A DNA stretch of 10,368 nucleotides from Bacteroidota bacterium (GTDB lineage: Bacteria; Bacteroidota; Bacteroidia; Chitinophagales; Chitinophagaceae): contig JAEVYV010000200.1 in NCBI GenBank assembly GCA_023392575.1, forward strand, positions 1 to 10,368, written 5' to 3'. The notes beneath the pieces are model-generated. The model was given only the letters and a program-made list of their open reading frames with translations. It made no database searches and was not told the origin of the DNA. Positions 5,954 to 10,368 of the stretch are shown piece after piece. How positions within the stretch are numbered: position 1 is the first letter of the stretch; each line of letters opens with the position of its first letter. The translations under genes were made by a program, and so were the position numbers.

Positions 5954-6940
5954 TTACGTCACCTTCACATCATCACCCGTGTGTTCGTTTTCCTGTTTTT
6001 TCTTTTGCTCCTGCTGTTTCAGGGTTCCGTTTTCTTCCTCCACATCGATGTGTTTGATCCAAACCGCATAGTTGCTCGGATAAATGCGGTTGCCATAGGC
6101 TGCGGCATAGGCCTTGGTAAACTCGGCGCCGAAATAAAGGATGATGGCCGAATAATACACCCAAAGCAACAAGATGACCAGAGAGCCCGCCGTGCCGTAG
6201 GCACTGCCGATATTGCTGCTCCGGATGTAGAAGGTGATCCCGAATTTTCCGAGCATGAACAGAAAGGCCGTAACCACGGCACCCGTCAGTACATCCTTCC
6301 ATTTGATTTTGGCATCGGGCAACACTTTAAAAATAATGGCAAACAACAGGGTAATGATTCCGAAGGTCAGCACCAGGTTGAGCACATAAATAAGCACCAC
6401 GGCCACGTTTGGAAAAATATTGACCAGCCGGTTGCCCAGCGCTTCCATCAATCCATTGATGACCAGGGAAACCAATAAAATAAAGGCCAGACTGACCACG
6501 ATGGAAAAAGAAAGCAGGCGGTTGAGGATCATTTTCAGCCAGCCCTTTTCGGGCTTGGTTTTTAAGTTCCAGATGGTATTGATGGAATCCTGGATTTCGG
6601 CAAACACCGTGGTGGCGCCTATCACCAGGGTGGCAAAACCCACGATGGCGGTAAAATTGCTTTTACCACTCAGCGTTGCGTTTTTGATAATATCCTGGAT
6701 CTGCAGGGCGGCATCGGGGCCCACAAAACCCTTTATCTGTTCGTAAATGCTGCCTTCGATGGCCTGTCCCCCGTAAAACAATTCGGCAAAAAAAATGATC
6801 ACCAGCAGCATGGGGCCAATGGAAAACACGGTAAAATAAGCCAGCGATCCGCTTAGCTTAAACACTTTATCGTCTGAAAAACCCTGGAAGGAGGCTTTTA
6901 CTAACTGCCACACTCCTTTTGGTGTTAGCTTTTTTGTCAC
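5954..6940 (-). CDS. YihY/BrkB-family integral membrane protein (paralogue 1)
   Basis: The 328-residue product belongs to the YihY/virulence-factor BrkB family, which has six membrane segments (here about 32-55, 94-118, 141-165, 177-205, 214-236 and 247-272). Conserved stretches include SLAYFTVFSIGP (32-43), GATTVFAEIQDSINTIWNLK (108-127), FKVLPDAKIKWK (204-215), YGTAGSLVILLLWVYYSA (248-265) and ILYFGAEFTKAYA (267-279). A Gln/Lys/Glu-rich cytoplasmic-type tail follows. The family has no settled function; older RNase BN annotations are considered wrong. The start is GTG at 6940: no in-frame ATG lies upstream, and the sequence from here aligns residue for residue with the neighbouring paralogue (xKKxxxKxVW). 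A two-codon ATG-AGG-TGA overlaps this GTG. Its stop codon is three bases from the inverted-repeat element. Confidence 0.9.
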   Translation of the reverse strand: MTKKLTPKGVWQLVKASFQGFSDDKVFKLSGSLAYFTVFSIGPMLLVIIFFAELFYGGQAIEGSIYEQIKGFVGPDAALQIQDIIKNATLSGKSNFTAIVGFATLVIGATTVFAEIQDSINTIWNLKTKPEKGWLKMILNRLLSFSIVVSLAFILLVSLVINGLMEALGNRLVNIFPNVAVVLIYVLNLVLTFGIITLLFAIIFKVLPDAKIKWKDVLTGAVVTAFLFMLGKFGITFYIRSSNIGSAYGTAGSLVILLLWVYYSAIILYFGAEFTKAYAAAYGNRIYPSNYAVWIKHIDVEEENGTLKQQEQKKKQENEHTGDDVKVT

Positions 6941-7017
6941 CTCATGATTTTTTGTATTGTGAAAAGATAACCATTAGCCGCCATAATGAAGAGCGGTACG
7001 GCGCCGCAAACCCTTGT

Positions 7018-8136
7018 TCATGCCTTTTTTTGGGACGTATTAAAATAATACAGGGCCAGCCCCAGCAAAACGGTACCTATGCCAGCCGTTTCTTTGCCGG
7101 CTTTTCGGTGCGGCTCTGGCTCGTTTTTTACGGGAGCGGGGTGCGGCGCTTTGTGCCGCAAGTCCTTTTGGCGGCTTTTTTCGGATGGCGCCCCGGGCCG
7201 GGGTTTTGCCACCGGCCGTTCTTTGGGTTTCGATCCCGGCACCACGGCCTCCCGGTCCCACTGAGCATACTCGCTGGGAATGATTTTGGCTCCTTTGTGC
7301 AGGGCAAATGCCTTGGTAAATTCTGCCCCGAAATAAAGAATAATGGAAGAATAATAGATCCACACCAAAAGCACCACCAAAGACCCCGCTGCCCCGTAGG
7401 TGCTTCCGATCTGGCTTTTACTGATGTAAAACGAAATGGCAAAACGGCCGATCATAAACAACAGCGATGTGGCTATGGCCCCCGGCCAAATGGCTTTCCA
7501 TTTGATTCTGGCATCGGGCAGCACCTTAAAAACAATGGCAAACAACAGGGTGGTGATGCCCAGGGTCAGCACCAGGTTGATCACATACAACACCACAATG
7601 CCCAGACCGGGGAAAGCGGTTTTTAACCGTTCGCCGATGCCTTCGATAATAGCTGTAACCGCCAGGGATACCAGCAATAAAAAACCAAGCACCGCAATAA
7701 GGCCAAAGGATAAAATCCGGCTGAGGATCAGTTTCATAATCCCCGCTTTGGGCGAAGGTTTTAAGCCCCAAATGCCATTGATGGAATCCTGCATCTCGCC
7801 AAACATGCTGGTGGCACCAATCAACAAGGTCGCCACACCTATGATGGCGGCTACCCCTCCCTTGCCGCTGATGGAGGCATTCCGGATGATTTCCTGAATT
7901 TGTTTGGCCGCATCGGCTCCTATAAAACTCTGCAGTTGTGCGTAAATAGAGCCTTCCACGGCTTCGCGGCCCAGAAAAGAGCTGCACAAATAAATGATCA
8001 CAATAAGCAGGGGGCCCAGGGAAAACACCGTATAATAAGCCAGCGAAGCGCTTAGTTTCACGATCTTATCATCCGTCGTACCCTTAAATGCGCTTTTCAA
8101 GGCGGCCCACACCAGCTTAAAAGAAAACTTTTTCAT
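7018..8136 (-). CDS. YihY/BrkB-family integral membrane protein (paralogue 2, with extended tail)
   Basis: The 372-residue product aligns without gaps to the downstream paralogue through the six-helix core. Shared blocks include SLAYYTVFSLGP (31-42), QDSINGIWGLK (116-126), FKVLPDARIKWK (203-214), YGAAGSLVVLLVWIYYSS (247-264) and ILYFGAEFTKAFA (266-278). By eye more than half of the core positions are identical. It differs at the C-terminus: about 60 residues rich in Lys, Pro and Arg (about 298-349), then a short hydrophobic stretch GIGTVLLGLALYYF (352-365) that could be a seventh membrane segment. Function is unknown for the family. ATG 8136 matches the start of the paralogue. It is 77 bases upstream of paralogue 1 on the same strand, so the two probably form one transcription unit created by tandem duplication. 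Confidence 0.9.
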   Translation of the reverse strand: MKKFSFKLVWAALKSAFKGTTDDKIVKLSASLAYYTVFSLGPLLIVIIYLCSSFLGREAVEGSIYAQLQSFIGADAAKQIQEIIRNASISGKGGVAAIIGVATLLIGATSMFGEMQDSINGIWGLKPSPKAGIMKLILSRILSFGLIAVLGFLLLVSLAVTAIIEGIGERLKTAFPGLGIVVLYVINLVLTLGITTLLFAIVFKVLPDARIKWKAIWPGAIATSLLFMIGRFAISFYISKSQIGSTYGAAGSLVVLLVWIYYSSIILYFGAEFTKAFALHKGAKIIPSEYAQWDREAVVPGSKPKERPVAKPRPGAPSEKSRQKDLRHKAPHPAPVKNEPEPHRKAGKETAGIGTVLLGLALYYFNTSQKKA

Positions 8137-8176
8137 TGTACCGGTTTAGAGCAACCCTTACAAAAAAGCAGCCAAT

Positions 8177-8314
8177 TGTCGGAACGGGGATTGGGGGGAT
8201 TTTTAGGATTAAGGAGGAGATGACAACATTCCTATAAACAAAGAGTCTTCCATTTTTGAAGACTCTTTTATTTCCAGCTAATCGATTAAATCTACCCAAA
8301 TCCCCGTTCTGACA
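8177..8314. mobile_element. 138-bp element with imperfect 20-bp inverted repeats
   Basis: The left arm (8177-8196) reads TGTCGGAACGGGGATTGGGG. The reverse complement of the right arm (8295-8314) reads TGTCAGAACGGGGATTTGGG, so 18 of 20 bases agree. The right arm directly abuts the mazG-like stop codon (8315-8317). Between the arms lie a purine-rich stretch and a strong hairpin (8241-8267). There is no coding capacity. I recall similar GAACGGGGATT repeats between genes in Bacteroidota, unverified. It may be a miniature element recruited as a gene terminator. Confidence 0.55.
8241..8267. terminator. Hairpin terminator downstream of the dtd-trHb-mazG operon
   Basis: AAGAGTCTTC (8241-8250) pairs exactly with GAAGACTCTT (8258-8267) around a 7-nt loop. 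On the minus strand, the direction of the adjacent operon, it is followed by TGTTTATAGG with a short T-run. On the plus strand TTATTT follows. It lies about 50 bases after the mazG-like stop and before the brkB-like pair, separating two minus-strand units. Confidence 0.7.
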
Positions 8315-8647
8315 TTATGGTTCAAACAATTTATCATTGTTTTTATGGCGGTCGGCGTCCCTGATGTTTTTCTTTTCGAAATTTTTATGCAGGGCTTCGG
8401 TCAGGTCTACGCCGGTTTGGTTGGCGATGCAGATCAGCACCCAAAGCACATCGGCCAGTTCATCGGAAAGCTTTTTGCCTCTATCACTATCTTTAAAAGA
8501 CTGATCACCATAAATGCGGCTCATCAGGCGGGCCACCTCCCCTACTTCCTCGGTAAGGATGGCCATGTTGGTCAATTCGCTAAAATACCGGACACCGGTA
8601 GTAGTGATCCAGTCATCTACCCTTTGTTGTGCTTCCTGTATGGTCAT
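8315..8647 (-). CDS. MazG-like nucleotide pyrophosphohydrolase
   Basis: The 110-residue product has the single-domain all-alpha NTP-pyrophosphatase (MazG-like) fold signature: the metal-binding ExxE motif in EEVGE (33-37) and the second ExxD motif in DELADVLW (62-69). Such proteins hydrolyse (d)NTPs, often non-canonical or damaged ones, to the monophosphate and pyrophosphate with Mg2+ in the cytoplasm. The length fits one domain, unlike the tandem-domain E. coli MazG, so substrate preference cannot be inferred. The C-terminal tail is charged. Its ATG overlaps the stop of the upstream haemoglobin gene in TAATG, indicating translational coupling as the last gene of a three-gene operon. An inverted-repeat element with a hairpin directly follows its stop codon. 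Confidence 0.88.
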   Translation of the reverse strand: MTIQEAQQRVDDWITTTGVRYFSELTNMAILTEEVGEVARLMSRIYGDQSFKDSDRGKKLSDELADVLWVLICIANQTGVDLTEALHKNFEKKNIRDADRHKNNDKLFEP

Positions 8648-9036
8648 TATAATTTATTGATCGGTTTGTGATTGAGCTTGAGGTCCATTAACGTAGCAAT
8701 GGAAGTTGCCCTTTGTTTTAGCAAGATCGCTTTTTCGCCTTCAAATAATTCATCCGCCGTTTCCGTAAACAGCTTCACCCACCTGTCCAAATGTTCTTTT
8801 TTAATGGCTGATAATTGATGGATATGCTGGTGCACTTCCATTACGTTTTTTCGATAGCCGTGTTTGCCAAAAATAACCGCCTCCCAAAAATCAGCAATCA
8901 CGGGAATGTGGGTATCCAGATCGAGGGGAACCACTTCGGTAAAAAACCGCCCGATCAATTCATCCTTAAATGCCTTTCTGTAAAAGGCATTTAACAGCAG
9001 CACCAGGTCTTCGCGGTTTTCAATATCCTTTTTCAT
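8647..9036 (-). CDS. Group III truncated haemoglobin
   Basis: The 129-residue product matches the group III (P-type) truncated haemoglobins. It has an N-terminal helix with FYRKAF, whose Tyr19 is the likely B10 distal residue, then IGRFFTEVV (28-36), HIPVIADFWEAVIFGKHGYRKN (43-64), a His-rich segment VHQHIHQL (68-75) containing the probable proximal haem ligand, and HLDRWVKLFTETADELF (82-98) with the conserved Trp86. It would bind haem in the cytoplasm. Group III members have been linked to nitric oxide or oxygen chemistry, for example Campylobacter Ctb, but the role here is inferred only. Its start codon overlaps the dtd stop in ATGA and its stop overlaps the mazG-like start in TAATG, so it is the middle gene of a translationally coupled trio. 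Confidence 0.88.
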   Translation of the reverse strand: MKKDIENREDLVLLLNAFYRKAFKDELIGRFFTEVVPLDLDTHIPVIADFWEAVIFGKHGYRKNVMEVHQHIHQLSAIKKEHLDRWVKLFTETADELFEGEKAILLKQRATSIATLMDLKLNHKPINKL

Positions 9037-9485
9037 TCTCTGTTTTTCGTATCAATGACAATGGTAACCGGTCCGTCGTTCAATAGCTCCACTTTCATAT
9101 CGGCGCCAAAAATGCCGGTTTCTACTTTCTTCCCCAGATCGTTTTCCAATTGGCTGATCATTTTTTCGTATAAAGGGATAGCCACATCGGGCTTGCTGGC
9201 CTTGATATAACTGGGCCGGTTGCCCTTTTTGGTAGAAGCATGAAGCGTAAACTGGCTGATGAGCAAAATTCCGCCGTCCACTTCCAAAACAGAGCGGTTC
9301 ATTACGCCACTTTCATCATTGAAAATGCGCAGGTTCACCATTTTATTGCTTAGCCATTTAATATCTTCCTCGCCATCGGCATCTTCTATGCCCAGCAAAA
9401 CCAGCAAGCCCCCTTGTATATGCCCGTTGACTTTGTTGTCAATGGTCACACTGGCTTTTGTAACTCTTTGTATAACTGCCCGCAT
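9033..9485 (-). CDS. dtd: D-aminoacyl-tRNA deacylase
   Basis: The 150-residue product is a full-length DTD. It starts MRAVIQRVTKASVTI, typical of the family, and carries both active-site signatures: SQFTL (77-81) and the Gly-cisPro motif in NDGPVT (136-141), with GNRPSY (88-93) between them. The dimeric cytoplasmic enzyme hydrolyses D-amino acids from mischarged tRNA, and DTD is also known to remove glycine wrongly attached to tRNA-Ala. It is the first gene of an operon with the haemoglobin and MazG-like genes. The stop codon overlaps the next ATG by four bases (ATGA). ATG 9485 is supported by a -7 box 14 bases upstream and by the family N-terminus. Confidence 0.95.
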   Translation of the reverse strand: MRAVIQRVTKASVTIDNKVNGHIQGGLLVLLGIEDADGEEDIKWLSNKMVNLRIFNDESGVMNRSVLEVDGGILLISQFTLHASTKKGNRPSYIKASKPDVAIPLYEKMISQLENDLGKKVETGIFGADMKVELLNDGPVTIVIDTKNRE

Positions 9486-9499
9486 AGTACGTTAAACTT

Positions 9500-9507
9500 C
9501 AAATGTA
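9500..9507 (-). promoter_or_regulatory. -7 box of the dtd operon
   Basis: On the minus strand the bases read TACATTTG, an exact TAnnTTTG match, ending 14 bases before the dtd ATG. A leader of about 7-10 nt is implied. A clear TTTG -33 element is not seen. CTTTAGATTG upstream is the nearest candidate but is too close. Confidence 0.55.
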
Positions 9508-9550
9508 AAACAATCTAAAGGTGGAGGCAGAGTTTTGAATTTTTACTTTT

Positions 9551-9558
9551 TACTTTTG
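9551..9558 (+). promoter_or_regulatory. -7 box of arfB
   Basis: TACTTTTG exactly fits TAnnTTTG and ends six bases before ATG 9565. TTTTG at 9533-9537 may be the -33 element, although the 13-base spacing is short. If used, the transcript would be essentially leaderless, and the upstream TTG at 9535 could not be the start codon. Confidence 0.5.
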
Positions 9559-9564
9559 AGTTGT

Positions 9565-9969
9565 ATGGATTTTTCATCGGAAATCAAACTTCAAACCACC
9601 CGCAGCGGCGGCAAGGGCGGCCAAAATGTAAACAAGGTGGAAACGGCGGTCATTGCCTATTTCAGCGTGCCGGCCTCGCAGTTGTTGTCGGCCGGACAAA
9701 AGGAAGTTGTTTTCAACAAGCTCTCCAACCGCATCAATGCGGAAGGCGAACTGATGGTAAAAGCCCAAACCCACCGCACACAGTTGCAGAACAAAGAAGA
9801 AGCGATCAGGAAAGTAAACGAACTGATTGCCGCCGCTTTGAAAAAGAAAAAACTGCGCCTGGCCACCAAGCCATCCCGGCAGGCAAAAGAAAAAAGGCTG
9901 GAGAACAAAAAGCGGTCATCGCTGCAAAAAGAAAACAGGAGAAAATTTAATCCGCGGGACCATTTTTAA
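9565..9969 (+). CDS. arfB: Alternative ribosome-rescue factor ArfB (YaeJ-type peptidyl-tRNA hydrolase)
   Basis: From ATG 9565 the product is 134 residues. It has the release-factor-like domain with the catalytic loop SGGKGGQNVNKVET (14-27; GGQ at 18-20), followed by a helix-rich domain and a long basic tail from about residue 92, rich in Lys and Arg. This is the ArfB/YaeJ layout: the GGQ loop hydrolyses peptidyl-tRNA in stalled ribosomes while the basic tail enters the empty mRNA channel. It lacks codon-recognition domains, distinguishing it from RF1/RF2. A TTG at 9535 would add ten residues, but ATG 9565 fits the family N-terminus and the -7 box. It is divergent from the dtd operon, with 79 bases between the two starts. 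Confidence 0.93.
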   Translation: MDFSSEIKLQTTRSGGKGGQNVNKVETAVIAYFSVPASQLLSAGQKEVVFNKLSNRINAEGELMVKAQTHRTQLQNKEEAIRKVNELIAAALKKKKLRLATKPSRQAKEKRLENKKRSSLQKENRRKFNPRDHF

Positions 9970-10015
9970 CACGGGGCTGCTGCAATACTTCTTACATTAG
10001 ACCAAGAAAAATGAC

Positions 10016-10368
10016 TTGAGACAGGGATTCATCATACTAACACTGCTGGCTTTTATACTCGGCGGCTCTTTGCTGCTGAAAGGTTGCCGCAAATCGGACC
10101 GGCCCTTTGCCGGCGCCACCCCTATTAACTTATCCATCCCACAGGGTTTTCCCCAGCCGGTTTATAATTTTCAAAACAATCCGCTGACAGAAGAAAGTTT
10201 TTTACTGGGCCGGAAATTGTTTTATGATGGCCGGCTTTCCATTGACGGCAATTTTCCCTGCGCTTCCTGTCATCAGCAAGTGGCGGCCTTCACCACTTTT
10301 GAGCACGACCGCAGTCATGGCTACAACCATTCGCATACCTTGCGCAACGCACCGGGGCTGGCTAACCT
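10016..10368 (+). CDS. Cytochrome c peroxidase/MauG-family di-haem protein (5' part only)
   Basis: The frame is open from 10001 to the window end, giving about 117 residues from TTG 10016. A hydrophobic N-terminus (FIILTLLAFILGGSLLLKGC) is a signal peptide. The Cys could be a lipidation site, although the Lys at -2 is unusual. The mature part has PQGFPQPVYNF, then SFLLGRKLFYDGRLSIDGNF, the haem-attachment motif CASCH (10259-10273) and TLRNAPGLAN, the order typical of bacterial di-haem cytochrome c peroxidases. These reduce hydrogen peroxide or, in MauG-like members, oxidise other substrates in the periplasm. The second haem site lies beyond the window. No in-frame ATG exists upstream of the signal peptide, as a TAG occurs at 9998-10000, so TTG is the likely start. 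A tiny ATG-ACT-TGA overlaps it. Confidence 0.88.
   Translation, partial: MRQGFIILTLLAFILGGSLLLKGCRKSDRPFAGATPINLSIPQGFPQPVYNFQNNPLTEESFLLGRKLFYDGRLSIDGNFPCASCHQQVAAFTTFEHDRSHGYNHSHTLRNAPGLAN

Noticed and set aside
6919..7626. Plus-strand open frame of 235 codons across the two brkB-like genes
   Set aside because: It runs antisense to conserved membrane-protein sequence, is Gln/His/Arg-rich and crosses an intergenic gap; a shadow of the real genes.
1..10368. Search for CRISPR, toxin-antitoxin, retron or phage-defence modules
   Set aside because: No array of equal spacers, reverse transcriptase, nuclease or toxin-like pair is present. The MazG-like protein is a housecleaning pyrophosphohydrolase in an operon with dtd, with no mazEF-type partner.

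Overview
The window looks like a chromosomal segment of a Bacteroidota member, most likely a Chitinophagaceae-type bacterium. Four things point there: a type IX secretion (T9SS) C-terminal sorting domain on the first gene, TAnnTTTG-type promoter -7 boxes with no consistent Shine-Dalgarno sequences, an alpha2-type glycyl-tRNA synthetase, and intergenic repeats of a kind I recall from that phylum. Base composition is about half G+C and fairly even. I see no phage, plasmid, CRISPR, tRNA or rRNA signal.

Layout: (1) 1-1109 is the 3' end of a large secreted beta-propeller-like protein with a T9SS sorting tail, ended by a hairpin terminator. (2) 1150-1674 is a small secreted protein of unknown function. 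(3) 1675-2177 is gene-free and holds a 7-bp-period degenerate tandem array and a hairpin. (4) 2178-2918 is a ferredoxin-NADP reductase-like flavoprotein. (5) 2919-3437 is gene-free and holds an 8-bp-period array and a ~405-bp MITE-like element with terminal inverted repeats. (6) 3438-4199 is a membrane-anchored YdcF/ElyC-type DUF218 protein, convergent with (7) glyS on the minus strand at 4212-5675. (8) 5691-5950 is a second inverted-repeat element filling the gap upstream of glyS. (9) 5954-6940 and 7018-8136 are two tandem YihY/BrkB-family membrane paralogues on the minus strand. (10) 8177-8314 is a third inverted-repeat element with a terminator-like hairpin. (11) 9485 down to 8315 is a tightly overlapping minus-strand operon, dtd - truncated haemoglobin - mazG-like. 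(12) 9565-9969 is divergent arfB (ribosome rescue). (13) 10016 to the end is the start of a di-haem cytochrome c peroxidase/MauG-type protein.

Functionally the right half is enriched in translation upkeep (GlyRS, D-aminoacyl-tRNA deacylase, ArfB) and housecleaning or redox proteins (MazG-like, truncated haemoglobin, cytochrome c peroxidase). No gene in the window clearly represents a new enzymatic system. The least explained material is intergenic: three unrelated inverted-repeat elements and two short-period arrays lying close against gene ends, plus an identical ATG-NNN-TGA mini-ORF overlapping both non-ATG start codons in the window.
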